Positions 26,546 through 34,709 of a stretch of 43,910 bases of DNA are shown one piece after another (the first letter of the stretch is position 1; every line of letters begins with the position of its first letter). The translations under genes were made by a program, and so were the position numbers. Below the pieces are notes generated by a model, which saw only the letters and a program-made list of their open reading frames with translations, had not been told where the DNA came from and did no database searches. The stretch is from Thermococcus sp. (GTDB taxonomy: Archaea; Methanobacteriota_B; Thermococci; Thermococcales; Thermococcaceae). The DNA lies in contig WAKU01000086.1 in NCBI GenBank assembly GCA_015523195.1, positions 1-43,910 on the forward strand, given 5' to 3'.

Positions 26546-26565
26546 CCCTTGTATTTTATTTCCCC

Positions 26566-26946
26566 TCAGTACTGCTCCCTCATTGTCCTTATGACCGGAT
26601 CGTGGATGAGGGTCGAGGTTATGCTGTCCACCATCCTGAAGAACTCGTCCCTCCCCTTTTCTAAATCCATGTTCTCTATCCTTATCAGCCTGTACTCCTC
26701 CCCGAGTATCCACTTTCCGAGTACTATCTTCTCCCTTCCGTCCTTCCTTAGGTCCATCCTGAGGAGGCCGTAGGGAATGTCAGCGGTCCACCAGTTGGCC
26801 CGGAAGGTCACCCTCCATCCAGCGTCTTTAACCGCCTCCTCAATGTCCCGGAGGGTTCTTCCCGGTCCGTGGGGGGTTTTAAAGGTTACCACAGTCCAGA
26901 GGCCTTCCCCTTCAAGTTTCCTGACGAGCTCATCCTTGAAGTTCAT
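26566..26946 (-). CDS. Hypothetical protein downstream of DGGGP synthase
   Basis: A 126-residue soluble protein that I do not recognise. It looks alpha/beta, with LWTVVTFKTPHGPGRTLRDI, a strand-rich part (GWRVTFRANWWTADIPYGLL) and a helical C-terminus. No signal peptide, cysteine cluster or nucleotide motif is visible. It begins 4 nt after the DGGGP synthase stop, with the ribosome site GGTGAT overlapping that stop, so it belongs to the same operon as the kinase and prenyltransferase genes. Confidence 0.7.
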   Translation of the reverse strand: MNFKDELVRKLEGEGLWTVVTFKTPHGPGRTLRDIEEAVKDAGWRVTFRANWWTADIPYGLLRMDLRKDGREKIVLGKWILGEEYRLIRIENMDLEKGRDEFFRMVDSITSTLIHDPVIRTMREQY

Positions 26947-26950
26947 CCTA

Positions 26951-27784
26951 TCACCTCACGAGTGCGGCCGTAAGGAACGCCAGTACGGCGAGGAATATGC
27001 TGACCTTTAAGAGTATCTGGGAGCGGTGGGCGGTCTTCCTGTCCTGGGAGCGGAGGATTATCAGTGAGGCGTAGAGGATCAGCGCGTCCACTGGTAGCAT
27101 CGAGTAGTAGCCTAAGCCGACCCCACCCTTTATCGGAAGGAACGATGCTATAACTGTTGCGATACCAAAGGCAGAACCCACTACCGAGGCCCTCCTCTTT
27201 CCGAGGATTATGGGAAGCGTCCTCGCCCCCTTGAGGGAGTCGCCCTCGAAGTCCTCCACGTCTTTTATCACCTCCCTCGCAACGTTCACGAGGAAGGCGC
27301 AGAGGGCGAGGGTTCCGGCGAGCCCTATCCTGCCCACCGCCACCGCACCGTAGAGGGGGGTCGCCCCGGTGAGGGCCGCGACCGCGAGGTTCCCGACGAA
27401 GGGGAGGGGCTTCAGCTTCCATGCGTACAGCACCATCGTCACGTACGCGAGAACCGCGAGGAGGAAGGCGGGGGGGTTTATTAGGAGGGCGAGTGAGAGG
27501 CCCACCGACAGGAGGAAAACTGAGTAGTAGAGAGCAACTCGTCTCTCCATAGCGCCCCGGGGCAGCGGTCTCTCCGGTCGGTTTATCTTGTCTATCTCGT
27601 AGTCGAAGTAGTCGTTTATCGTGTTACCCCCGCCGCAGCCAAGGGCAACCACGAGGAACACGAGGACTGTCTTCAGAAGTCCGGGCAGGTGGCCCACCGC
27701 CACCACCGAGCCGAGTATTCCAACCACCCCGGCGAGCGTGCAGTTGTGGGGCCTCGTTATCTCAATGAAGGCCTTCACTTCCAT
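26951..27784 (-). CDS. Digeranylgeranylglyceryl phosphate synthase (UbiA family)
   Basis: Adds the second geranylgeranyl chain to geranylgeranylglyceryl phosphate, a core step in archaeal membrane lipid synthesis. The 277-residue protein starts MEVKAFIEITRPHNCTLAGV and has about eight helices. The Mg2+/diphosphate motifs are NTINDYFDYEIDKINRPERP (NxxxDxxxD) near residue 65 and DVEDFEGDSLKGARTLP near 190. The ORF-track start at 27907 is an extension into the upstream gene. The real start is ATG 27784, 5 nt after GGTGA. It is in an operon with the Clp1-like kinase and a small hypothetical gene. Confidence 0.93.
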   Translation of the reverse strand: MEVKAFIEITRPHNCTLAGVVGILGSVVAVGHLPGLLKTVLVFLVVALGCGGGNTINDYFDYEIDKINRPERPLPRGAMERRVALYYSVFLLSVGLSLALLINPPAFLLAVLAYVTMVLYAWKLKPLPFVGNLAVAALTGATPLYGAVAVGRIGLAGTLALCAFLVNVAREVIKDVEDFEGDSLKGARTLPIILGKRRASVVGSAFGIATVIASFLPIKGGVGLGYYSMLPVDALILYASLIILRSQDRKTAHRSQILLKVSIFLAVLAFLTAALVR

Positions 27785-27812
27785 TTGACTCACCTTTGAC
27801 CTCAACAGTCTT

Positions 27813-28871
27813 TTAAAGCTCCTCCCTCCGGATGAGCCCCAGCTCCTCTCCCCCTTCAGTGACCCTGATCCTGCCGAAGCGAAGCTCCTCCGCCTTGGAG
27901 AGCTCATCCTCCGAAACGGGAGTTAGGATCTCAAGCTTCCCCTCACTTAGGCGGGGCCACTTTATTATGCCGAGCCCGAGACAGAGGCCGTTCCCATCAA
28001 TAAAGCCAACGAGGAGGTTGCTCAGTGTTTCAAAATCGATCGCCCTGAGAACCGACCGACTGCAGGGTTTTCTGTCTTCCCCCGCCTTCACCACCGTGTA
28101 GACCCCACCGGACTCCCACCCCGCGAGGACAACCCAGTCGCAGAGCCTTGAGAGCAGTTCCGCTTCCTCCTTAGTAAGGGCCCTCCCAGAGAAGAGGCTG
28201 GTTCCACTGATCCTCATCTCGTGGACGTCCACCTCCACGTACCTCGAAGGGGAGAAGTACTCCCTCCACTTGGCCCTTCTGATCTCCCTCCTCTCTCCAG
28301 GGCCATGTCTCTTAGCCCTTGGGCTCCTCTCAAGGATCACGACGTCGCTGAAGCGGGCCGCGAGGGCCGCGAGGCCGTTGTCATCTCCAACTATTGCAAC
28401 GACGTCTGGCTTTATGAGCTCCATCTTGAGCCGCTTGAGCTCCGCCCCGGCGCCCCTTACGTAGCCCGTTGTGTCTATCAGGACGTAATCAGCAACCTTA
28501 GAACCGATCTCCCAGAGCCTTCCGACCCCAACAACCATCTCGGCCAGGTACTGCGAGGGGGTTGTGGTTCCTATGAAGTAGTGGGCTAAGGGTTTGGGCT
28601 CAACTGAGCCGCTGGACCCGTCCATAAGTGCCAGGCTCACCGTTGCTGGAGGGAGCAGGCTCTTCTGGCCTATGTCGCTGTCAACAACGGCTACGGAACG
28701 GCCGAGCTCCCGGAGGGATCTCGCCACGAACTTCACCGCCGTGGTCTTTCCGCTGTCCACATCACCCACGAACATCACTGTCCCGCCCTGCATGGCCGCC
28801 AAGCGCTCTACGAGCTCGAGCCTATCGCGGGGGACGTCCTCGGTGTAGTCAGCTTTGTTAACCGCCTGCAC
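27813..28871 (-). CDS. Clp1/Nol9/Grc3-type polynucleotide 5'-kinase
   Basis: Phosphorylates 5'-OH ends of RNA (and possibly DNA), presumably for RNA processing or repair. Domains in the 352 residues: a short N-terminal region, a central P-loop kinase with Walker A GDVDSGKTTAVK near residue 36, VAVVDSDIGQKSLLPPATVS (Walker B/Clp1 box), YVLIDTTGYVRGAGAELKRL and a lid-like basic segment RSPRAKRHGPGERREIRR, then a C-terminal beta domain. This matches the archaeal family characterised as a polyribonucleotide kinase. The start is GTG 28871. The prenyltransferase gene follows 28 nt downstream. Confidence 0.88.
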   Translation of the reverse strand: MQAVNKADYTEDVPRDRLELVERLAAMQGGTVMFVGDVDSGKTTAVKFVARSLRELGRSVAVVDSDIGQKSLLPPATVSLALMDGSSGSVEPKPLAHYFIGTTTPSQYLAEMVVGVGRLWEIGSKVADYVLIDTTGYVRGAGAELKRLKMELIKPDVVAIVGDDNGLAALAARFSDVVILERSPRAKRHGPGERREIRRAKWREYFSPSRYVEVDVHEMRISGTSLFSGRALTKEEAELLSRLCDWVVLAGWESGGVYTVVKAGEDRKPCSRSVLRAIDFETLSNLLVGFIDGNGLCLGLGIIKWPRLSEGKLEILTPVSEDELSKAEELRFGRIRVTEGGEELGLIRREEL

Positions 28872-28956
28872 CCCCTCACCCCAGATATGAAAACCCGATA
28901 GCCTTATAAACCTCTCCGTCCCAGTCCTTCACCCGCTTTACAAAACCCAAGGCAAA

Positions 28957-28967
28957 GGTTTAAAATA
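28957..28967 (+). promoter_or_regulatory. TATA box of the Lrp-type regulator
   Basis: GGTTTAAAATA, preceded by the BRE-like GGCAAA, lies about 35 nt upstream of the ATG at 28998, which has GGGGGAGG as ribosome site. Confidence 0.55.
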
Positions 28968-28997
28968 GCAAGACCGTAACCGGGATGGGGGAGGCCA

Positions 28998-29456
28998 ATG
29001 CAGAACCAGTTAACCCCAAAGCAGATGAGACTGCTGAGGAAGCTTTACGATGAGGGGAAAACGATAGAGGTTCACACCGTTGAGAAGACGCAGGACGAAC
29101 TGGCGGATGAGCTCGGCATAACAAGGCAGGCCCTGAGCAACCATCTCAAGGTCCTCAAGGAGCTCGGCTACATAAGGACGGGGAGGGGTTTCATAGACCT
29201 GACTGAGAAGGGCCTTGAGCTGCTCGGCGAAAGGAGGGGGGACGTCTTCGTGTTCGTGCGCATAGAGCCGACGAAGAGGAAGGGGATCTACGAGAGGATA
29301 AAGGGCCTCAGGATAAAGAGGGTCTACCGCGTCACCGGCGACGTCGATCTCATCATAGAGGCCGACAAGAGCCAGCTCGACGAAATACTTGAGGAGATAG
29401 CCTCCATGGACGGGGTAAAGGAAACCAACACCCACGTTGTCCTCGAAGCGTTCTGA
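28998..29456 (+). CDS. Lrp/AsnC-like transcriptional regulator
   Basis: A 152-residue DNA-binding protein. The N-terminal half is a winged helix (TQDELADELGITRQALSNHLKVLKELG, recognition helix around residues 43-53). The C-terminal half (~78-152) has the beta-alpha-beta pattern of an Lrp effector/oligomerisation domain (RVYRVTGDVDLIIEADKSQL, MDGVKETNTHVVLE). A basic wing-like segment (KGFIDLTEKG type) links the two. Target genes are unknown. Lrp-type regulators often repress their own promoter. Confidence 0.85.
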   Translation: MQNQLTPKQMRLLRKLYDEGKTIEVHTVEKTQDELADELGITRQALSNHLKVLKELGYIRTGRGFIDLTEKGLELLGERRGDVFVFVRIEPTKRKGIYERIKGLRIKRVYRVTGDVDLIIEADKSQLDEILEEIASMDGVKETNTHVVLEAF

Positions 29457-29540
29457 TCTTTTAACTTTTGAAAGGTACGCGAAGTCGCCAGGAAACAACC
29501 TGCGGAAAGGTTAAGTACATCCTCTCCACCTATATTACAG

Positions 29541-30203
29541 GTGGTGTCTTTGGCATCGGGTGGGGATCGGGCGAATCAGCTCGTCAACAAGTTCGCGGTT
29601 TCCTTAACGAAGGGGAAGATACTCGGGTACGTGACGGACATAAACGTTGAGGTCGAGGGGCCGAAGTTCTTCTTCATCCTCAAGATGAAAGTCGTCGAGA
29701 ACCTCGGAAAGGGGCAGGGGATATTCTCCAACGAGACAAAGCTCAGGATCGAGCCCAGGGACATAGTGAACGTCGGGCCCGACGTGATAGTTCTCGGGGA
29801 CGGACAGGTTCCACCCCTCAGGGAGATCGAAAGACTCGTCCAGGTCAGCGAGGAGTACGAGAGCCTCCAGTCACAGCTCAGGGAAAAAGAAAGCCTGATA
29901 AAGGAGCTGAAGGAGGAGAACTCGCAGCTGAGGCTCCAGCTCGACGACGCCAACAGGGAGCTGAGGCGCTGCGAGGTCATGAAGGAGGACTTCGAACACC
30001 TGAAGGAGCAGATCGTCAGGCAGGAGGGGCAGCTTGAGATGGCGAGGGAGTACATAAAACTCTTAGAGGGCATGAGGCACGATATAGACAGCATGAAAGA
30101 ACTCCTCGACAAACTCGTCTCGGAGGCCCTTGAGAGTACAGTCAGGGGTGTAATAGACGAGGAATTAAATGCGAGGGGCCTTAAAAAGACGGGCTTTCTC
30201 TAA
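29541..30203 (+). CDS. PRC-barrel-like N-terminal domain with long coiled coil
   Basis: A protein of about 217-220 residues that I cannot assign to a pathway. The first ~95 residues form a small beta domain (GKILGYVTDINVEVEGPKFF, IVNVGPDVIVLGDGQ) resembling a PRC-barrel. Residues ~95-195 are an uninterrupted heptad-rich coiled coil (EYESLQSQLREKESLIKELK). A basic end follows. This design suggests a dimeric structural or adaptor protein. The start is ambiguous: GTG 29541 or 29544, or TTG 29550, which has the best spacing from GGTGG. A TATA-like GGTTAAGTAC lies near 29508. Confidence 0.72.
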   Translation: MVSLASGGDRANQLVNKFAVSLTKGKILGYVTDINVEVEGPKFFFILKMKVVENLGKGQGIFSNETKLRIEPRDIVNVGPDVIVLGDGQVPPLREIERLVQVSEEYESLQSQLREKESLIKELKEENSQLRLQLDDANRELRRCEVMKEDFEHLKEQIVRQEGQLEMAREYIKLLEGMRHDIDSMKELLDKLVSEALESTVRGVIDEELNARGLKKTGFL

Positions 30204-30243
30204 TGGGGGCCCAATTTTCAAGCGATCGGATGAGGGCGGCAGG

Positions 30244-30642
30244 TTATCGTCCGAAGAGCTCAAGGCAGACCCTGCACTCATCGGGATTAAGCTCCGGGTC
30301 AATCAGTGCGTGGAACCGGCAGAAATAGCCCCTACCAAGCCCGTAGAGGGTTATCTCAACGAGCCGGGCGTGTATCCAGTATTCATCCGGTCTCTTCTCG
30401 ATTATCTCGTTCGCGAGGGAGCGCAGTCTCTCCTCAAGGTCGGGGAAGGAAGAGAGCTCAACCAGGGCCCCCCTCTCCTTTCGCAGGTACCGCGAGACCG
30501 CCGGTTGCGTTATGTGGAGGAGCTCTGCCACCTCCGCCTGCTTGAGACCCTTCCCCCTGAGGATTTTAACGAGCCTCCCCCTCAGGGCGGGGTAAACGTA
30601 GCGCGAGGCGACTTCAAAGGCGCTGGTTCTCATGTTGCCCAC
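30244..30642 (-). CDS. XRE-type HTH regulator with C-terminal Cys/His cluster
   Basis: A 132-residue predicted transcription regulator. The helix-turn-helix is KGLKQAEVAELLHITQPAVSRYLR type (~30-54). The C-terminal half is helical and ends with CRFHALIDPELNPDECRVC, three Cys and one His spaced so that they could bind zinc or another metal. The overall pattern fits the archaeal family of predicted XRE-type regulators (COG2522-like). The start may be GTG 30642 or ATG 30633. It lies 17 nt upstream of the TusA-like gene's stop and is on the same strand, but each gene could have its own promoter. Confidence 0.8.
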   Translation of the reverse strand: MGNMRTSAFEVASRYVYPALRGRLVKILRGKGLKQAEVAELLHITQPAVSRYLRKERGALVELSSFPDLEERLRSLANEIIEKRPDEYWIHARLVEITLYGLGRGYFCRFHALIDPELNPDECRVCLELFGR

Positions 30643-30659
30643 TATGACGGGTGGAATAT

Positions 30660-31136
30660 TTAAGGCTTTTCAAGGGCCCTAAGTTCTGCCATCATCTCCC
30701 TAAACTTTTCATCGCTCATCCCGATGAGCTTTTTAGCACCCTTCAGGGTTATCGTCCTCGCGAGGGTTTTCCTCATCATCGAGTTCTCAAGCGGGGAGAA
30801 GCCGTACTTCACGAGGATTCTGAGGGACTCCGGATATGCCTTCAGCAGTTTGGCCACGTTGGTGTCCTCCCTTATTTCCTCCAGCTTGTTATCGCACTCC
30901 TTGGCCTCGATCTCAACTTTCCGGGCTTTTTCGGTCTTGGCAACCCTGAGCACGAACAGGCCGCTGGTTTCCTTTACCTCGACATCATAGCCCGCTCCCT
31001 CAAGCTTGGGCAGTATATCCACGAAGGGCTTGTCGCCGATTACTTCGAGTGTTTCTCCAGTTCCGAGCTTCTCCAGGGCCTCGATTATCATCAAGGCCGG
31101 CTGCGGAGCTTTAAGACCGCGCACGTCCAACAGCAT
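30660..31136 (-). CDS. TusA-like/DUF1858 protein lacking the TusA cysteine
   Basis: A 158-residue protein with two small domains. Residues ~1-75 match the TusA/SirA fold (LLDVRGLKAPQPALMIIEAL, LEVIGDKPFVDILPKLEGAG), but the sulfur-carrier Cys of the canonical RG-x-x-C-P motif is Ala (GLKAPQP). Residues ~100-158 are a DUF1858 module (TNVAKLLKAYPESLRILVKY). The ORF-track start at 31289 is an extension through the promoter. ATG 31136 follows GGTGGT. It is divergent from a DUF438-PAS gene; DUF1858 and DUF438 are often found together. A role in redox or nitric oxide/oxygen response is inferred only. Confidence 0.8.
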   Translation of the reverse strand: MLLDVRGLKAPQPALMIIEALEKLGTGETLEVIGDKPFVDILPKLEGAGYDVEVKETSGLFVLRVAKTEKARKVEIEAKECDNKLEEIREDTNVAKLLKAYPESLRILVKYGFSPLENSMMRKTLARTITLKGAKKLIGMSDEKFREMMAELRALEKP

Positions 31137-31159
31137 CTTTTCCACCACCTCATTTATGA

Positions 31160-31235
31160 CGCGCGGAATATAAACTTTATTGGGCAAATTTGTCCAAAAA
31201 TGCTTATAAGCGTGGACATGACACTCGTCATGAGG
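31160..31235. promoter_or_regulatory. Divergent promoter region with two inverted repeats
   Basis: The minus-strand TATA is within AAAGTTTATATTCC (31165-31178) for the TusA-like gene. The plus-strand TATA is GCTTATAAG (31202-31210) for the DUF438-PAS gene. The latter is flanked by an exact inverted repeat TGTCCA (31191-31196) and TGGACA (31213-31218). A second palindrome, ATGAC-ACTC-GTCAT (31218-31231), covers the expected transcription start. Both look like operators for a dimeric repressor. Confidence 0.6.
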
Positions 31236-31242
31236 TGCGAAA

Positions 31243-32583
31243 ATGACCGAACTGCTCAACACTCGCGAATACAAAAAGGAGCAGCTCAAGAGGCTTCTCC
31301 TTAAGATTCATGGGGGAGAAAGCGTTGAAACGCTCAAGGAGGAGTTCAGACAGGTTCTAAGCGGTATCTCACCCCTCGAGATACCCCTCATCGAGCAGGA
31401 GCTCGTGAAGGAAGGGATCTCGGCGAAAGACATAGCAAAGATGTGCGACTTACACGTCGAGCTCTTCCGCGAGGCGGTCAAAGGTACTGACGAGCTTGAG
31501 GAGAAAAATTTGCCGGACGGCCATCCGCTCAAGACCCTCTACCAGGAGAACAAGGAGATAATGAAAGATGCGGAGATGCTCAACCTCTACGCGAGGACTT
31601 TGGCGACCACAAAGGACGGGCGCATGAGGGAGGAAATCCTCGGCGTCCTTGAGGAGATAGTGAATGATTTAAGAAAGGTCGGCTTCACCCACTACAACCG
31701 CGAGGAGATGCTTACATTCCCATACATCGAACGGAGGGGTTTAACGGCGATAGCGACCGTCCTCTGGACGAAGCACGACGAGATAAGGTTCATGATCAGG
31801 TATCTCGCCGGCCTTTTGAGGAAGAGGGACGAGATGCCCTGGGAGGAGTTCGCCGAGCGCTTTAAGAACAAGGCAAGCGAAGCTTCCTTCGCTCTCAGTG
31901 ACATGGTTTTCAGGGAGAACAACATCTACTATCCGACGCTTAGAGCTTTACTCAGCGAGGGCGAGTGGATGGCAATTAGGATGCAGGAGGAAGAGATCGG
32001 CTTCTACAAGGTTGACCCGCCGGCTTGGGATCCGGATGATGGCGTCAGGCCGCTTCACCCGTGGGAAATTAACCCGGAACTGAGCGTTGAGGAGCTTTTG
32101 AACCTTCCAAAGGAGGTTCAGGAGGCACTTAAAGGCCAGCCACTTGAGTTCGACAGGGCCCAGCTCAAGCGGGATGGGGACATAGACCTTGGAACGGGCT
32201 ACGTGAGCGTTGAGGAACTCAAGGCCATCTTCGAGGCCCTTCCGGTTGATGTGACCTTCATAGACAGGGACGACCGCGTCCGCTTCTTCTCACCCGGGGA
32301 GAGGATATTCGACAGGACTTTATCAGTCCTCGGCAGGCCCGTCCAGCTCTGCCACCCACCGAAGAGCGTCCACATCGTGAACAAGATCCTCAAGGCCTTC
32401 AAGGAAGGCAGGAAGGAAGAAGCCACCTTCTGGCTCAGGCTTGGAGAAAAGTACGTCTACATCAGGTACTTGCCCCTCTTCGACGAGAACGGCGAGTACA
32501 TCGGAACGCTCGAAATGACGATGGACATCGAACCGTATAAAAGGATAGAGGGGGAAAAGAGGCTGCTCGACTGGAGGGATTGA
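31243..32583 (+). CDS. DUF438/hemerythrin-like protein with PAS sensor domain
   Basis: A 446-residue cytoplasmic protein with three parts. The N-terminal ~80 residues are DUF438 (LKEEFRQVLSGISPLEIPLI). Residues ~95-245 are a helical hemerythrin-like region with regularly spaced His/Glu (GHPLKTLYQENKEIM, FTHYNREEMLTFPYIE, WTKHDEIRFMIRYL). Residues ~325-440 are a PAS domain (VDVTFIDRDDRVRFFSPGE) with a conserved RPVQLCHPPKS segment whose Cys and His could bind a cofactor. Such proteins are thought to sense or scavenge oxygen, nitric oxide or metal state. No output domain is present. It is followed 1 nt later by the M24-like gene. Confidence 0.85.
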   Translation: MTELLNTREYKKEQLKRLLLKIHGGESVETLKEEFRQVLSGISPLEIPLIEQELVKEGISAKDIAKMCDLHVELFREAVKGTDELEEKNLPDGHPLKTLYQENKEIMKDAEMLNLYARTLATTKDGRMREEILGVLEEIVNDLRKVGFTHYNREEMLTFPYIERRGLTAIATVLWTKHDEIRFMIRYLAGLLRKRDEMPWEEFAERFKNKASEASFALSDMVFRENNIYYPTLRALLSEGEWMAIRMQEEEIGFYKVDPPAWDPDDGVRPLHPWEINPELSVEELLNLPKEVQEALKGQPLEFDRAQLKRDGDIDLGTGYVSVEELKAIFEALPVDVTFIDRDDRVRFFSPGERIFDRTLSVLGRPVQLCHPPKSVHIVNKILKAFKEGRKEEATFWLRLGEKYVYIRYLPLFDENGEYIGTLEMTMDIEPYKRIEGEKRLLDWRD

Positions 32584-32584
32584 T

Positions 32585-33661
32585 ATGAGGGGAAGCGAAA
32601 GGATATTCAGGAAGCGGGTTGAGCGCTTCCAGGAGCTCCTTCAGGAGAACGGCATAGACGGGGCCGTCATAAGGACGCTTTCGAGCTTCATCTACTTCAC
32701 GGGCACGAAATGGCTTCGCCCGAGTCTCCTCATCCCTGCGGAGGGAGAGCCGGTAGTCTACGTCGTCAAGGGCGAGGCCGAGCTCTTCAGGGAGAGGAGC
32801 TGGGTAGAGAACGTTGTTGAATTCCAGCGCGTCGAGGATCTCATGGCTGGAGTGGTGACCTGGATACACACGAACGGCTTCCAGAGGGTCGGCCTTGAGT
32901 TCAGTGTGGAGAGGGACGCCTACCTGCTCTTCTACAAGCTCTTCCAGAGGCTCAACCCGACGGTCGAGATCGTTGACGTGCTCGACCTGACGATGAGGCT
33001 GAGGATGATAAAGGATGAGTGGGAGCTCGACAACATCAGAAAAGCTGGAAAGATAGCACAGAGGGGCATGGCCGTCGCGGAGGAGACCATAAAACCTGGG
33101 AAGAGCGAGCTTGAGATCGCGGCTGAGGTTGTGAGAGAGCTCATGCTCGGCGGAAGCGAGGATCCAAAGGTCTACGTCTCAACTACTCCACGGGCACACG
33201 CAGAGCCTTTCAGAGACCTCAGGGTTAAGGAGAACGGCGTCGTTACCGTCGTCATCGGAGCCGATTGGAACCACTACTACGCCAACACCGCGAGGACTTT
33301 CTTGATCGGAGAACCCGGCGAGAGGGTCAGGAGGGCAATAGAGGTCAAGGAAGAGGCCCTCACGCTCGCCCTTGAGGAGACTAAAGTAGGGGTCACGCTC
33401 AACGCCGTTGAAAGAAAGCTCGCGGACTTCTTCAAGGGGAGGGGCTTTGGCGATGCCTACATCGCCGGCTACACACACGGCGTTGGCCTCTTGATAGAAG
33501 AGCTCCCGATGCCGACCATCGTCGTCCCGACGAGGGCGGCGAAGGTTCAGGAGAACATGGTGCTCAGCATTATCCATGCACCGCTGATGATCCCCGAGGG
33601 CGCGATAAAGCACGAGGATACATACATTGTGAAAAAAGACGGACTGAAGAGGGTTACATGA
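32585..33661 (+). CDS. M24 (Xaa-Pro aminopeptidase) homologue with altered metal site
   Basis: A 358-residue pita-bread-fold protein. The N-terminal creatinase-like domain covers ~1-130 and the M24 domain ~135-358. In active M24 enzymes five ligands hold two metals. Here the first Asp is Val (~223), the second is Asn in YYANTARTF (~234) and the Glu before Pro is Ala in IIHAPLM (~332), while His in GYTHGVG (~298) and Glu in KHEDTYIV (~344) remain. It is therefore unlikely to be a normal dinuclear peptidase and may be a pseudo-enzyme, a metal-free enzyme like creatinase, or a binding protein. It is tightly coupled to the DUF438-PAS gene. Confidence 0.82.
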   Translation: MRGSERIFRKRVERFQELLQENGIDGAVIRTLSSFIYFTGTKWLRPSLLIPAEGEPVVYVVKGEAELFRERSWVENVVEFQRVEDLMAGVVTWIHTNGFQRVGLEFSVERDAYLLFYKLFQRLNPTVEIVDVLDLTMRLRMIKDEWELDNIRKAGKIAQRGMAVAEETIKPGKSELEIAAEVVRELMLGGSEDPKVYVSTTPRAHAEPFRDLRVKENGVVTVVIGADWNHYYANTARTFLIGEPGERVRRAIEVKEEALTLALEETKVGVTLNAVERKLADFFKGRGFGDAYIAGYTHGVGLLIEELPMPTIVVPTRAAKVQENMVLSIIHAPLMIPEGAIKHEDTYIVKKDGLKRVT

Positions 33662-33729
33662 GTCTCCCGTTCCTCTCCTTCCACCGCAAGCCCAAAATTT
33701 TTAAAGGTCGCGGGGTAATCCGGGAGCGC

Positions 33730-33817
33730 GCGGGGGTTGCCGAGCCTGGTCAAAGGCGCGGGATTTAGGGTCCCGTCCCGCAGGGGTTCGCGGGTTCGAA
33801 TCCCGTCCCCCGCACCA
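33730..33817 (+). tRNA. tRNA-Leu (TAG)
   Basis: Class II tRNA with acceptor stem GCGGGGG/CCCCCGC, anticodon arm CGGGA-TTTAGGG-TCCCG (anticodon TAG at 33766-33768), a long variable arm and T arm GCGGG-TTCGAAT-CCCGT. CCA is encoded. A TATA box (ATTTTTAAAG) lies near 33698-33706, about 28 nt upstream. Confidence 0.96.
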
Positions 33818-33821
33818 GCAG

Positions 33822-34649
33822 TCAATCGATGTCCCTGAGCTTTCTGATCGTTCCGCCCTTTATTCTAACGTACCCCCTCCTCTCAAGTAAGCGGAGGAGC
33901 TCCCAGATGAACTCCCTCGACGAGTTTATAACGAGGCTGCCCTTCTCAGTGGGTATCTCAACCGGCAGGGCTCCGGTGAACAGCTTAACGAACCTCTCAG
34001 CTTCTACCCTTCCGTTCCCCAGGGCCTTCAACAGCTCCCTCGCCACTATGGCCCTGCTTATCAGACCGAAGTACACCCTGAGCAGCGGGCCCTCTTCAAA
34101 GTACTTCCCAGCTATCGTCACTGCCTCGTTTATCCTTCCCATGTCCAGCTCCCCGATGTCGAACTCGTACTCCATCGTTAGATCCGTGAAAACGAACTGC
34201 TTGGTCGCTTTCTCAACTGCCTCGGGGTTTTCAACGAGGTCGTAGGGGAACTTGAACTGGAACTTCACCCCCTCCACATCCGCACCATCCTTAAGACGGA
34301 CTGCCCCATCGGAGTACTCAATAACACCGGCCCTCATGAGCTGGTCGAGGACTTCGCCGACCCAGGGCCCCTCAGAGAGCAGGGCTTCAACGTTTTCACC
34401 GCCCTTAAGGTGTTCCAAAACGTGCTCCACGCTCTCCTTAAAGCTGGTGTAGCCTTCCATCAGCCTATCCCTATCCACACCTTCCATTCCCTCTATTGCG
34501 GCTTTTATCCCATCTAAGGTTCCCTCAATGACGTAGCCTATGAAGCTCTCGCTTCCCGCGTGAGTTTTGACCTCGAAGGAGATCCCCTTCTCCCTGAACT
34601 CCGCCGACAGCCTTTCCTTGACTTTCTCGCTTTTAGTTACGAGCCTCAT
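33822..34649 (-). CDS. Hypothetical protein with a C-terminal winged-helix-like end
   Basis: A 275-residue soluble protein of unknown function. The N-terminal ~70 residues look like an alpha/beta domain (KVKERLSAEFREKGISFEVK). The middle contains a putative winged-helix-like segment (VGEVLDQLMRAGVIEYSDGA) and a beta/alpha part (FQFKFPYDLVENPEA). The last ~40 residues, FIWELLRLLERRGYVRIKGG, again look like a winged helix. No catalytic motif is obvious. ATG 34649 has GGTGGT upstream. Its stop lies 4 nt after the end of tRNA-Leu on the other strand. Confidence 0.7.
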   Translation of the reverse strand: MRLVTKSEKVKERLSAEFREKGISFEVKTHAGSESFIGYVIEGTLDGIKAAIEGMEGVDRDRLMEGYTSFKESVEHVLEHLKGGENVEALLSEGPWVGEVLDQLMRAGVIEYSDGAVRLKDGADVEGVKFQFKFPYDLVENPEAVEKATKQFVFTDLTMEYEFDIGELDMGRINEAVTIAGKYFEEGPLLRVYFGLISRAIVARELLKALGNGRVEAERFVKLFTGALPVEIPTEKGSLVINSSREFIWELLRLLERRGYVRIKGGTIRKLRDID

Positions 34650-34673
34650 AACACCACCGTCGAGAAAAGGCTA

Positions 34674-34686
34674 AAAAGCCTTATAG
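34674..34686 (+). promoter_or_regulatory. TATA box of the Sm-like/MobB pair
   Basis: AAAGCCTTATAGA lies about 30 nt upstream of the ATG at 34710, which has GGTGA 4 nt before it. This sets the start and rules out the longer ORF-track version beginning at 34560. Confidence 0.55.
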
Positions 34687-34709
34687 ACCTTTGGTTCTTG
34701 GGTGAAAGG

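Noticed and set aside
27785-27907. N-terminal extension of the DGGGP synthase ORF
   Set aside because: It overlaps the end of the Clp1-like kinase gene; GGTGA before ATG 27784 and family homology place the start there.
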